This document shows positions 1 to 11,468 of a stretch of DNA of 64,000 nt, piece after piece. Source of the stretch: Neocallimastix lanati (nom. inval.) (Eukaryota > Neocallimastigomycota > Neocallimastigomycetes > Neocallimastigales > Neocallimastigaceae); contig JACVTC010000114.1 of NCBI GenBank assembly GCA_016946835.1, positions 199,501-263,500 of the forward strand. Reading direction: 5' to 3'. The notes below the pieces were generated by a model that ran no database searches, was not told where the DNA came from, and worked only from the letters and a program-made list of their open reading frames with translations. Positions within the stretch are counted from its first letter, which is position 1. Every line of letters starts with the position of its first letter. The translations under genes were made by a program, and so were the position numbers.

Positions 1-567
1 TCTTTTTTTGTTGTTTCAACTAAATCTTTATATTTTTTAGCCTCTATTAATAATTCTTCGTTTCTTTTTTCAAAATTATGTGATTTTTGTTCTTAATAAT
101 ATATTAATTAAAAAAAAAAAAAAATGCAAATAAACAATTAATTTTACTTTTTAAAAATAAAATAAAATAAAATAATAATAAATACAATTTAAATACATTA
201 TGAATGATAATTAAACATTTCAATAATTAAATAGTGGGACAAATTTTTGAAAATAAAAAAAATTACCAAAATTTATTTCTAATTCAACTTTCTGAGATTT
301 TAATTCTTCATAATGTAATTTTAATTCTTCTACAAGTTTTTCATCTTCCGTTTTATCTATTAATTGTTGATCAATGATTTGTAAGAAATTCACTAGTTCT
401 GGTTTTTCACTAAATATATTAGAAATATTTTGTTTTATATTGTCATCTAATGATAGTTTTTCATTTATACTATTTAAAATATCATCTATATTTAATTTAT
501 CCGTTGAAATTTCTTCAGTTGAAATTTCTTCAGGTAATGGTATATTTTCTTTTGATTCAGTTTCCAT
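1..567 (-). CDS. Coiled-coil protein, N-terminal part (cut by window edge)
   Basis: Two exons are visible on the minus strand: 567-267 and 91-1, split by a 175-bp intron (266-92) with a GGTAATT donor and TTAAG acceptor; the reading frame continues exactly across it. About 130 residues are visible. They are acidic near the start (two tandem EEIST motifs at residues about 14-22) and become a charged, heptad-like helix rich in E, K, L and Q from about residue 65 to the edge, which suggests a coiled coil. The start is the first ATG after an A/T-only leader, with no in-frame ATG just upstream. No catalytic motif is seen and the family is not recognised; tethering, cytoskeletal or scaffold roles are all possible. 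The 3' part lies outside the window. Confidence 0.7.
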
Positions 568-1145
568 TATAATTTATGTTTATTATTCATACAAAATTAA
601 ACAATTATTTTTTTTTAATTTTAAATATATAATAGAAAATAAAATAAAACATAAAATAGTTATGAAAAATGGAATATATAATACAAAACTAATTATTTTA
701 TTTTTTTTTAGATTAAAAAAAAGGAATAATTCTATATTTCATAATTTAAATAGTAAATTTTTTTTGAAATAAAAAAAATGAATTAAAAATTTTTACTATG
801 GAGATATTAATTAATTAATATATATTTAATAAATTATATAATATTAATAAAAAAATCTATATATATATATATATAATAAAAAATTTTAATATTTTTATGT
901 TAAATGTTTTAATCTATGTGTATATGATCCATTATAGGGTTAAAAGTTCTAATTTATGTTGTTAATTATGGATTAAATCGAAATCCACAAGGATTAATTT
1001 ATTATTATATAAAATATATCAAAATCTATTTGACATCTCATAAAATATATTATTAAAAAAATTTTTTTATTAAAATTCATTATGTATCCTTTATATAAAT
1101 AATATTTACCATAATTTATTTTATTATATACTAAATTCATAAAAA

Positions 1146-1185
<40 letters not shown>

Positions 1186-1782
1186 AAATTACATTATTAG
1201 AATTTAATAAATATTTTATTTAATAAATTTATGTAGATAATCTATTTTTTAGACTATTTTTTTTTCATTTTTCTTAAATATTTATAAACTTTTTATTTAT
1301 AAATTTAAATAATGGTAATATTCAATATAATTATTGATATATATGAATAATGTATGAATATTACATGATACTTAAATAAATAGTATATCATAATTTAACC
1401 ATAAAAGTCTCAAATATGAAATCATTTTTATAATATTTATTTTTATTTTTATTTTTTATATTTCATTTTATTTTATTTTATTTTATTTTATTTTATTTTA
1501 TTTTATTTTATTTTATTTTATTTTATTTTATTTTATTTTATTTTATTTTATTTTATTTTATTTTATTTTATTTTTATTTTTTTTTTTATTCTTTTTTTGT
1601 GGTTTATTTTTTTAAATAAAATTATAATAAATGAATAACCTCTAAAATGAAAAAGAAAAAAAAAATTTATTTTTTATTTATTTATTTATTTATTTATAAA
1701 GATAATATACATTGGTATTAATAATTTAATGATAAAATATAAATATATAAATTTTATAATAACATTTAAATATGTTATTAAA
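568..1782. other. Spacer with (TTTTA)n microsatellite and poly(A) run
   Basis: There is no credible coding exon here. It holds a roughly 34-base A run near 1150-1183 and a near-perfect pentanucleotide (TTTTA)n array at about 1460-1572. The plus-strand ORF reading through 374-772 is the antisense of the coiled-coil gene followed by A/T noise. Confidence 0.8.
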
Positions 1783-2261
1783 TTATTTCCTGATTTCCTT
1801 TACTTTATCCTTGTATTGCTCCTTTTCATCTATTTAATGTTAAAAATAATAATAATAAATAATAATAAATATATATATAACAAATACAATATATAATATA
1901 TATTTTAGAAAATTACTTTTAATTTCTTCTTCAATTATCGATTTTTTGGATAAAAAGAATATCGGTGCATTAGTTAGTTGTTTATATACTCTCTAGATTA
2001 TATATATGCATTTTTTAAAAAAAATGATAATATATTTTTATTTGTAAGAAAATATTTTTATATAAATTATTAATACAAATTTAAACTTACAGCATCATTT
2101 GATAAAGAAGAAAGTTCACTTTCTAAAACTTCAATTTCTGTTGCTGAAATATTATAAAATATTTATAATATATTATTATTAAATTTCGAAAGCATTTTTT
2201 TATGTATTTTAATTTATTGCATACCTTTTCGTTTTACTTCATTTATTTCTTCTTGATCCAT
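1783..2261 (-). CDS. Small prefoldin-like protein resembling ASDURF, four exons
   Basis: Exons are 2261-2225, 2143-2091, 1992-1917 and 1829-1783, with introns of 81, 98 and 87 bp that all carry GT donors and AG acceptors. Phases match at every junction and give a 70-residue protein starting MDQEEINEVKRK. It is almost entirely helical, with two acidic/basic helices separated by the segment VYKQLTNAPIFFLSK (about residues 32-46). That segment resembles the inter-helix region of prefoldin beta-type subunits, and closely the pattern VYxQQxNxxIFFL of ASDURF, the microprotein read from the 5' leader of vertebrate ASNSD1 mRNA and reported as a subunit of the PAQosome prefoldin-like module. The resemblance is from memory of the family; the chaperone role is inferred. 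Here it is a free-standing gene, with no ASNSD1-like ORF beside it in the window. It is divergent from the PQ-loop gene, about 1.55 kb away. Confidence 0.72.
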
Positions 2262-2627
2262 TCTTTAAGGAAAATTCATGATTTTAGAATTACAAGAAAT
2301 TTTAAATTATTAATTATTAATTAATTCAATAGAAATAAAATTAATAATTATTAATATCAATAATAACATTTAATAATAATTATATTATTCAATAAATTAG
2401 TTACTGTATAACTAATTACTTCATAATGTAGAAAATTAATTTCAAATAAAATGCTTAATCTTTAGAACAAGTTGTTTACTATTTTTTTTTTTTTTTTTGG
2501 TTAGTTTGGTGAAATCACGTGTATACATTTAACAAAATCTTAATTTGGTTATTTATGGAAAAACTAATCAATCATATAATACAATATAATATTAATATAA
2601 AAATATTTATAATAAAGAAACAAGTTC

Positions 2628-2708
<81 letters not shown>

Positions 2709-3817
2709 TTTAGCATAAAACAATTAACATATGTAAATAAAAATAATAAATAGTTTTATAATATATTTTTTTTATTTGTCTAAAAATTATGTTGTGAAAA
2801 AAAAAATCATTATTTATGAATTTAATGTAAGTTTTTATTATATTTTATATTTAATATTAATATTTCCTTTTAATGATATCTACTTAATCTCATTAAATAT
2901 TATTTTATTATTTCTACTTTAAAAAGTTTTAAGAAATCATTTTTATTAATGCTATACATAAAAAAGCAGTAATATGAAAAAATATATATATATTAAATTT
3001 TAATAATATAAAATTATATTTGGTTTAATAAAATAAAAATAAAATAAAAACAAAAAATAAAATAAAATGTTTTTCAAAAATTAAATAATATTAGTTATTT
3101 AAAATTTATTAATAAAAAAATAATTAAATAATCAGGTTATTTATATATTAGATTAGTAAATATATTAAATATATTAAATAATATTACTAATCTAATATAT
3201 GAATTTAATATATTAATAAATTAATCAAATCATAAGAATTCATTTATATTATTATAAATAAATTTAATAATAATAGAATAATAATAATTATTGATAAAAA
3301 AAAATACATTAATAAAAAAAATAATATTTATAATGAAATTTTAATTTAAAAAAAAAAAAAAAAGGAAGTAAATACTAATAATAATAGAATAAAATCTAAA
3401 AATACGAATATAAAATAAAATAATAGAACAATAATAGAAAGAATTGGATAGTGCAAAATAACTAAAAAGAAAATATATAATTAAATAAAATTATGAATTT
3501 TAGAAAAAGAATATGTTATAAAAATTGGACATAAAATAACAATTTAACTATATATCTTAAAAATATAATGCATTATTAATATAAAAACACTAAAAATAAC
3601 AAAAAAAAAAAAGTTTAATTTTGATTAAGAAATTAAAGTTTATTCTTTTTCTCGTATATTTATTATAGATATTAGATACCAATACATTACAAAATAAATG
3701 ATTGATATATAATCTTAAAATTATTTATATATTAAAAAATAATTAAATTTTCTAGAAAGAAATTAAAATTAAATAATAAAATAATAGATTAAATCATATA
3801 GAATAATATTTATTAAA
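2262..3817. other. Divergent intergenic spacer with (TAA)27 and hairpin
   Basis: This spacer lies between the prefoldin-like gene and the PQ-loop gene, which are transcribed away from each other. It holds a (TAA)n microsatellite of about 27 units at 2627-2707 and a 17-bp inverted repeat (ATATATTAGATTAGTAA and its complement) near 3142-3200 with a loop of about 25 bases. No exon is seen. Confidence 0.75.
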
Positions 3818-4988
3818 ATGGATTTTAGAAATAAGATAATAATAAAAATGACTACTTGTGAAAAACCTCAATTAGGAGTATATGAAATTAGTCTTGGAAT
3901 AGTTGTTACAACTGTTTTAGTTCTATCATATATGCCACAGGTACATATAATTAAATCAAATAAATAAATAATATTAATATGCTTTAAATATCTTATTTAT
4001 AATAATATAATAATATTTTGTATTTATTTATTTTATTTTATTATATAAAAAAAAATAATAATTTTGTTTTTCAAAATTTTATTTAGATTTATAAATTAAT
4101 TAAGACAAAAAATAGTTATGGTATTTCGCCGTATGCCCAAGTGTTATCATTGACCTCACAGACTTTAACCTTATTTAATATAATTTTACTTCAACAAGGG
4201 ATAATAAATTGTTGTGTTATAGGAGTATGCCAATAAAAGTTCATATAATTATAAAAATATTATATAAAAATTATAAAAATATTATATAAAAATTAAAGAA
4301 ATTTAATATTTATATTTTATTTTTATATTACATATATAAATAGAAATATGGAGTTTTATATTGTTTAGGAAGTTTAATGGGTGTAATACAAGTCTTTCTT
4401 CAATGGAGTTGTATTGCAACAATGTAAATTAGATTATTCATAATATTTTTATAATAAGTTATATTAGTATATATTATTTATTATAAAAATATTAATATTA
4501 TTTATTAAATGTTTTATATATTAAATATTATATTTATATAAAAGTGCATACCTTTTTGTTATATATTTCCCAAGTAATATAAATTCTGGATATACAGCTA
4601 TTGATATAGAAGGAGAAAGATTATTAAAGGAATGGAAAGTTATAGTAAAAATTGTTTATTGTTATATTACAATTTTTGCTGTTGTTTTATTGTTGACATT
4701 AACAGCCATTAATATGAAATGGAGTATAACAGATATAGAATATTTAGCTGGTGTTTTTGGTTTAGGATCAACTTTTCTATCCACTATTCAATTTTTGCCA
4801 CAAATATATAAAACTTATATTAATAAAGTAAGAATAATAATTATTATTATTATAGGTTTACTTTAAATCATTTTAAAAAAATATAAATTAAAATTTCCTA
4901 ATAAATTAATTTAAAACTAATTAGTCTGTTGGGGCTCTAAGTATTCCGTCAATGCTAATTCAATGTCCAGGTAAACAAATACAAAATA

Positions 4989-5020
<32 letters not shown>

Positions 5021-5437
5021 AATAATTAATAAGTATCATAATAAAATTTGTTAATAAAAATACATCTATTTCAATATTCTTAATTGATTAATAACTTAAT
5101 ATCTCTATTAACATTCTCATTATTTTGTATATTTATTTATAAATTATTTTTATTAACATTTTCATTATTTTATTTATATATTGGATATAATTTGTTTATT
5201 ATTAAATAATTTTTAGGATCATTTATATTAGTAGTATTTTTAGCAATTCAACCAGGTACTAATTGGACTACTTGGATAACTTATTTTGCTGGTGGTACTC
5301 TTCAAGGTATTCTTCTCTCATTATGTATTTATTATTATATTAAGAATAAAGACAATCAACCACAAGGCGAACATAATGAAGAAGAAGAAGAAAATAACCT
5401 TGAAAATAATATTGAAAATGATGCTGAAAATGTATAA
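3818..5437 (+). CDS. PQ-loop repeat seven-helix membrane protein (MtN3/SWEET/cystinosin clan)
   Basis: There are six exons: 3818-3940, 4087-4224, 4344-4423, 4545-4827, 4925-4970 and 5217-5437. All junctions are GT-AG and in phase, giving 296 residues, or 286 if the in-frame ATG at 3848 is used. Two PQ-loop motifs are clear: P40-Q41 followed by IYKLIKTKNSYGISP, and P198-Q199 followed by IYKTYINKSVGALSIPS. Each is the end of one helix plus the conserved K-x-S-x-G-x-S loop. Hydrophobic stretches around the motifs fit seven helices. The tail after about residue 262 is hydrophilic and acidic (EEEEE then repeated ENN) and probably cytosolic. The family includes lysosomal/vacuolar cystine and basic amino-acid exporters and SWEET sugar carriers; the substrate here cannot be read from sequence. 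The first PQ-loop is split by intron 1 directly after the PQ dipeptide, and the second by intron 4 a few residues after it. Confidence 0.92.
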
Positions 5438-5848
5438 AAATAATAATAATAATAATTTAAATATTAAAATAACAAGAAAAAACACATATAATATACACTT
5501 TTTTTTTTTTATTTTTTTAAGATAATTGATTATTATCAAAGTAATAACAACACATTAATATATATTTATTTCCAACTAAAAAAAAAAAAAATAAAAATAA
5601 AAATAAAAATAAAAAACTTTGTAAATATTTTTAATTAACAAATAAAAAGATAAAATAAAATAAATAATAATATAATATAAAATATATTACATATTTTAAA
5701 ATATTTAAAATTATAATAATCATATTAAAAGAAGAAGAAGAAAAAAATATATTAAAATAAAAATAAAATAAAACAAAATAAAAATAAAATAAAATAAATA
5801 AATATCATATTAATAATATTTATATTTATATTCATTTAAATGTCAATT

Positions 5849-5884
<36 letters not shown>

Positions 5885-5956
5885 CTAAAAAAATTATTTT
5901 AATGAAATATATTTTGGATTAAGAATTTTTGAAATTAAATGTTGAGTTTAAATATT
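5438..5956. other. A/T-rich 3' flank of PQ-loop gene
   Basis: Homopolymers, including a T run at about 5853-5880, and AAAATA-type repeats. Nothing coding is supported. The overlapping Lys/Asn ORF on the plus strand and the Phe/Ile ORF on the minus strand at 5286-5539 are out-of-frame readings of PQ-loop exon 6. Confidence 0.75.
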
Positions 5957-5977
5957 AATTTATATTTAATTGAGGCT

Positions 5978-6008
<31 letters not shown>

Positions 6009-6273
6009 ATTTAATTATGTATGCATAATGAAAAATCAAAAAGTACTATGTATAATATGTAAATTAAAATAAACTTTATTAAAAAAAAATATATTAAAAA
6101 AATATTAAAAATATGATATAAATATAAAATTATCATTTAATATTAAAAATATGATATAAATATAAAATTATCATTTAATAAGTTAAAATTGTTCGCTGAA
6201 ATGAAAATGATGATAATTAAATTAACAATAACTCTAAGAGTGATACAAATCCAAATTTATATTGCAAGCCTAA
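5957..6273 (+). repeat. Inverted repeat pair, left arm (permuted copy with internal tandem duplication)
   Basis: From 5957 this is near-identical to the reverse complement of 14026-14287. The shared block runs from AATTTATATTTAATTGAGGC through a poly(A) run and a TATGCATAATG segment to AAGTTAAAATTGTTC. In this copy the block is followed, not preceded, by the TTCGCTGAAATGAAAATGAT segment, so the order is circularly permuted relative to the right arm. A 38-bp stretch ending ATTATCATTTAATA is tandemly doubled at about 6106-6181 and single in the right arm. The high identity suggests a recent origin. Confidence 0.8.
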
Positions 6274-6450
6274 AGATTTAGATACGGAATAAGTTAACTT
6301 AATTTGAGAGGATCGTATCGTTGACCATTCCTAAATATGGTAATGTAGGTTACGGGCAAAAAAACGCCCATTTGAAACTCCTTTCTGGTTAGTCTTGCTT
6401 CATTTGCCTTGGAATTGATTTGTATAGACGCCAAAACGGAGAGGCAATAC
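6190..6450 (+). pseudogene. Decayed coding-like fragment, probably retroelement
   Basis: This GC-richer patch follows and overlaps the left inverted-repeat arm. One plus-strand frame reads like protein (NNNSKSDTNPNLYCKPKDLD and onward to RLRAKKRPFETPFW) but is cut by TAA and TGA codons at four positions. It contains a short GGGC/GCCC inverted repeat near 6355. No family could be named; gag-like debris is the best guess because of Asn/Lys richness and repeat context. From 6480 onward the sequence returns to A/T noise. Confidence 0.35.
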
Positions 6451-6479
6451 ATAGAAGATAATTATAATAATTATCTACT

Positions 6480-6728
6480 ATAATAGATAAAAAGGAAGAG
6501 CACAAGTCCTATTAATTAAAAATTTTATAAATATATATATATATTTAATAAACAAAAATATTATCAGAACTAGTCCAATTTGAATTTTATAAATCACAAA
6601 TTATTACTTATATATTTTTTAAGTTAAGTAAAAATTTCCTTTTTTTTTTTTTTTTTTTTTAATCAATTAATTGTAATATCACCAATTAATAATTTTTTTT
6701 TTTTTAACTAATTTATTGTGGTATTTCC

Positions 6729-6772
<44 letters not shown>

Positions 6773-7960
6773 TAAATGAAAATTATTTCAATATATATTT
6801 TGTGCATTTCAATTATAATTAACGAAATATTAAATGAGGTTTTGGGTTTATTGTATGTCAACAAGAAATGGATAATTTCCATCTTTAAAAATATATTTAA
6901 ATTATTAAACAAGAAAACATATACATCCTCTCTCTATAAATAAATATTTTATTTTAAAATAATAATATTTAAAATTATTAAAACTTATCTTCCTTTTTTA
7001 CAATAGATTTATTATTATTAAGAATCAATCATCCACATATATAAAATATATTTAATATAATATATTCACTAATCTACTTTATTATAAAAAATTTATTTTT
7101 TTTTTTTTAATCCTTTTTCATTATTATATCTTTTTCATTTAAGAAAAAAAAAATATATATATATATATGTATTACTAAAATAAACTGAATTTTAAGAAAA
7201 TATTATGGAAATCAATTATCATTATTAATTTTCACTATCCATTCTTTATATTCATTAATTTTTAATTTCTAATTATATCCCTCATTTACTTATATATATA
7301 AAAAACATAACTCAAAAATAACCACATAACCGATAAATTTATGAAAAAGAGTTCATTTATTTTTATATATAAAGAAAAATAACACACAAATAACCACATA
7401 ACTATCAAATTTAGGAAAAAAGTTCAATTATTTTTTTTATTAATTTTTTTTTATTTTTCTTTTATTTTTTTTTAATAATATTAATATATATATATTATAT
7501 ATATATATATTTTTTTTTTTAAAAAAAACAATATATTATTTACACATCAACGATAATTGATGAAATATATATATAAACATTAATAATGTTAAAAAAGAAA
7601 AAAAAAATTCATTTATCCTTTTATATCTTTTACATTATCAAGATTTTTTTGGGCTATTAATTATTATGAAATTTTGTATGCATATAGAATTATAGAATTT
7701 ACTTCATAGATAACATGTAATCGTTTATTTATTAATTGCTTATATCTTTTATTTTTTAATGATATCCTTTTTTGTCTCTTTTATATTACTCTTTGAAAGA
7801 GTTTACACTTTCTTCTCCATTTCTTCTTTTTCTTTTAAAACATACTTTTTTATATATATATGTTTATGGAGATTGGTAGTATTGGGTATAATTTTAAATA
7901 TTAAAATAATAAATTTAAAAGCATATTAAAAATAGAGTTGTTTCATGAATTAGTATTTCT
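6480..7960. other. A/T-rich spacer without recognised genes
   Basis: Homopolymers (T runs at about 6640-6660 and 6739-6771), AT dinucleotide runs and a weakly repeated phrase AACCACATAAC at about 7320 and 7393. The minus ORF at 6679-6912 is a translation of poly(T)/poly(A) and is not supported. Confidence 0.7.
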
Positions 7961-7963
7961 TCA

Positions 7964-8053
7964 TTAAGTAACAGCCTTCTTTGTTTTCTTGAACATTTTC
8001 TTGAACTTATTCTTAATTTTTCTAAAGAATAATACGGTTTTAAGCATAAGCAT
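7964..8053 (-). CDS. Candidate 29-residue lysine-rich amphipathic peptide
   Basis: A short ORF with ATG at 8053 and TAA at 7964 encodes 29 residues. The start is hydrophobic (MLMLKTVLFF), followed by a Lys-rich amphipathic stretch (KNKFKKMFKKTKKAVT). The codons are notable. AAG is used six times and TTC three times, with GCT, GTT and ACT at the end. The SDR exons in this window favour the same codons, whereas nearby A/T noise would give AAA and TTT. There is no homology to a named family that I recognise. It could be a real small gene, the last exon of a longer gene whose upstream exons I cannot see, or a remnant of one. The net charge is strongly positive, so membrane or nucleic-acid binding is conceivable, but no function is shown. 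Confidence 0.33.
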   Translation of the reverse strand: MLMLKTVLFFRKIKNKFKKMFKKTKKAVT

Positions 8054-8653
8054 TTTGTTATATTAATATTTATTGTTTAATTAATATTGTTTTATTTCTT
8101 TTTTATTTTTCTTTAAATTATATAAATTTTCAAATTTATCTTTCTAAAAAAATTTTTTTAAAAAAAAAATGTAAAATACTTCGTATTTATACTTTATTCT
8201 ATAATAATTCTTATAATATATTATATTGATCGATTATTATGTGTTAATTTCACAATACTATAAATATAAATATATTAATAGTAATATTAAATTATTTTTT
8301 ATATTAATTATAATTTTGTTCATATATCTTTTTATTATTTATAATAGTGTATATCATTTTTTTAATTTGCTCATAAACTTTTTTTTTTGTTGTCATTTAA
8401 AACTTATTTACTAAATTCAATATATTAAATGAACATTAATTTTGTAACACATAAATCTAAATGAAGTAACAATTTAATTAAAACATATATTAATATAAAT
8501 TTAATTGAATTGATACTTCATTTATTTATAATTAAATTTTATTATATAGATAATAAAATTTTAACAAATAAAAAAAAAAAAATTTTTTTAAAATACTAAA
8601 AAAACTTTAAAATATTGATATAAATAGAACTGTCAACTTTTTTAAATTAAAAA

Positions 8654-8713
8654 AAAAATTCATTATAGTAATTTGAATAATTATAATTATTCAAATTACT
8701 ATAATGAATTTTT
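8654..8713. repeat. 60-bp perfect palindrome without spacer
   Basis: The 60 bases equal their own reverse complement exactly, with arms beginning AAAAATTCATTATAGTAATT and no loop bases at the centre. It could form a 30-bp hairpin or cruciform. It sits in non-coding DNA between the small Lys-rich ORF and a GC-richer island at 9190-9300. Confidence 0.9.
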
Positions 8714-9189
8714 AAAGTTATATAGCAAACTACTACTTAATTAAATTAACTCTATTTTAATATCAACAATTTCATAAGAAAAAAAAAAAAAACTTTTTTT
8801 CAATTTTTGGTAATGATCTATGAATTTAAAATTTAAATTATTATTAACAAATTGAAATTTAATAATTTTAATTAAAAATTCTATTAAATATTAATAATGA
8901 CAATTAGTATTAGAAAAATATAATATTAATTATAAATTCTATTATATTAACAATTATTATGTTTGTATTATTAATAGTAAAGGATAAGAAATCTTGCAAT
9001 TTTATTGAATTTTAAAATATTAATTAATTAATTATATATTTAAAATTTTTAATATTACATTTCTTTAAATGATATAAAATACATTTATTTCAATGATCAA
9101 ATTATATATTATTAACATTTTTTTTTTCTTTTTTTAAGTCAGACAATTATAAAATATTTTTAATTATTAATTATTAATAATCAATAATT

Positions 9190-9300
9190 ATTTCTTTGAT
9201 TAGGAAACTATAGCTTAAAATTCCACCAATCACTCCATAGGTTTTGAAGGAAGAAAATCGGGTTTAAAGTTTAACTGCTTTAACTTTAAACTGACCAATT
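9190..9300. other. GC-richer island with 10-bp inverted repeat
   Basis: A roughly 110-base patch of near-normal base composition in A/T DNA. It contains GTTTAAAGTT and its complement AACTTTAAAC separated by 10 bases (about 9260-9289). No coding frame or known RNA was recognised; it may be a regulatory or mobile-element remnant. Confidence 0.4.
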
Positions 9301-9593
9301 GCAATAATTAATAATAATAAAAAAAAAAAAAGGATTAATAAATATATAATATATAAAGTATATAAAAATAATATTATTTTGAATTTTTTAAAATACAATA
9401 TATATTTTTTCACATATATATTAATTTTTACACTTCCATATGTAATAATATGGAATAAAAAAAATTAATAATAATAAAATTAAAAGACATGAAAAAACTT
9501 TTATCATTATATATATAATGTAACTAAATGAAATAACAGAAAATTAATTATTATATATATTTGCATTTTTATTATTTTTTTACTTTTCAGACT

Positions 9594-10053
9594 TGAATTA
9601 ATGAGATTGGAACACAATATGGCCTCCAATCTCTCCCTTAAACTTATCAGACTCTCATTGGATTCTTTTTCAAAACCATTATGGCATCGGCTGGACCTCT
9701 CTCTAAGCAAGGCTAATATGAAAGATATTCCCTATACACCTTCTTTATAAGGCGGGCTTCTTTTTAGTGATCTCTTGAACCAATATCGAAGGAGGAATAA
9801 CTACACTAATTCTCCCACAGATCAAGTGCTCTCTGCATTAGCAATTATAGACTAGCAAAAGGAATACTTATAATAACGAGCCAACACTAACTTCATTTAT
9901 TGGGAAAAACTCCCGAAGGAGGATGAAAAATTGGCCCATATAAATTTAGGATGTAGTTACATGGTCGATCCAGAAACTCTTATGTGGGTTAGTCCCAAGT
10001 ACTAACAATCAGGATAAAAACAGGAAAGTCTTTTATTTAAATTGATTTTTCCA
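9594..10053. repeat. Dispersed GC-richer repeat family D, copy 1
   Basis: About 450 bases that align over their full length, in the same orientation, with 38849-39311. Shared blocks include GCCTCCAATCTCTCC, GACCTCTCTAAGCAAG (with a small indel), CTCTTGAACC, CTTCATTTAT and GGGAAAAAC. Identity looks like roughly three quarters by eye. On the minus strand one 40-codon frame (ending RERLEAILCSN) is conserved between copies with several silent third-position differences, so the repeat may derive from a protein-coding element, but the frame is broken elsewhere. The ends show no clear terminal repeats. Confidence 0.8.
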
Positions 10054-10054
10054 A

Positions 10055-10225
10055 AAAAATTTTTTTAGAAGCTTTTAAAATTAACAAATATCATTGTATA
10101 AATTCAATATGATGAACTTTCAATTTTTTGTTCTTTTTTTTATATTATTTGATGATGACTATAATAATTAAAAGTTTTAATAAATTTTGTTTATGATATT
10201 TATATATAAATTAATTCAATATATA
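10055..10225 (+). repeat. Direct repeat, copy 1 of 2
   Basis: About 170 bases (AAGCTTTTAAAATTAACAAA, ...TTCAATATGATGAA..., ...AATAAATTTTGTTTATGA) recur at 10580-10735 with scattered differences and a small deletion. This copy immediately follows family D copy 1. Confidence 0.75.
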
Positions 10226-10280
10226 ATATACTTAATAAAAGTATATTATTTAGTGAATTAATTTAATAAAAAAAATTTCC

Positions 10281-10315
<35 letters not shown>

Positions 10316-10579
10316 AATTGAGAAAATATTATTACAATATCAACCATATTTATAAATAATTTAAATAATCTTTAATATTATTCTATATATATTTATTTTT
10401 AAAGGTTTTTGTAATATAAAAAATTATTATTATTATAAATAGAGATCCTAAATATTTAAAATATTTCCAAAAAATGAATTATTTCTTTGTTTATATATAT
10501 ATTATTTATTATTTACTTATCTATTTATTTATTATTTATTTATTATATATCAGTATTAGTTTCTAAGGAAACTTTCATT

Positions 10580-10735
10580 GTAAAAAATTTTTTATAAGCT
10601 TTTAAATTAACAAATATCATTGCATAAATTCAATATGATGAATTTTTAATTTTTTGTTCTTTTTTTTATACTGATGATGATTATAATAATTAAAATTTTT
10701 AATAAATTTTGTTTATGACGTTTATATATAAATTA
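10580..10735 (+). repeat. Direct repeat, copy 2 of 2
   Basis: Second copy of the 10055-10225 segment, about 520 bp downstream and slightly shorter. The sequence between the copies is A/T-rich, with a 43-base poly(A) run near 10272-10314. Confidence 0.75.
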
Positions 10736-10981
10736 ATTTACTATAAGTAATAAAAGTATACTATTTATTTAAAATAGTTTTTTTATTTTATTTTATTTTA
10801 TTTTTTTTTTTATATATTATTTCATTTTTAAACTGATGTGATTATTAATTTCATGAATAGAATTTTAAACTTTAAATATATAAATTTAAAATATATAAAT
10901 TTAGATAATATGAAGATAAAAAAATAACACATTTTTACTTTTATATATATGTATATATTAATATACTTTAAATTTCTACAA

Positions 10982-11153
10982 AGTATTAAAATAAAATTTA
11001 CTATGGATATTATAAGGAGATAATTATCAATAAAATCTAATCATAAAATAAATATTTGATAATGATTAGTATTAAAATAAAATTTACTATGGATATTATA
11101 AGGAGATAATTATCAATAAAATCTAATCATAAAATAAATATTTGATAATGATT
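10982..11153 (+). repeat. 86-bp exact tandem duplication
   Basis: Units 10982-11067 and 11068-11153 are identical as far as I can read, beginning AGTATTAAAATAAAATTTAC and ending TTGATAATGATT. Perfect identity in non-coding DNA indicates a recent duplication or an assembly/copy-number artefact. Confidence 0.9.
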
Positions 11154-11468
11154 TGTGTGTGTATTAATTATTTATTTAATACATATATATATTTTATTTG
11201 ATATTTTTTTATTATTTTATAATTAACAAATAGTAAATATAAAAAATTATAAAATTTTAAATATTAATTTTTAAAATAAACTTTTTATGTTTATATTTGT
11301 CCATTCACCTATTTTAATAATTTATATATAATTTATATATTGAATTTATTTATTTATTTTTTATTTCTATTATTTTTTTAATATTAATATATTAACTTGT
11401 ATTATACCAATTAATATTTTTTAATATATTAATAATTTAATATACGAATGTGTTGTAATTCGGAAAGT

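Noticed and set aside
374-772. 132-aa plus-strand ORF
   Set aside because: It is the antisense of the coiled-coil exon, continuing into A/T spacer.
8226-8414. 62-aa hydrophobic plus-strand ORF
   Set aside because: Composition is what random A/T sequence gives (Ile, Phe, Tyr, Asn, Lys); no GC-richer codons, no conserved motif, no splice-supported extension.
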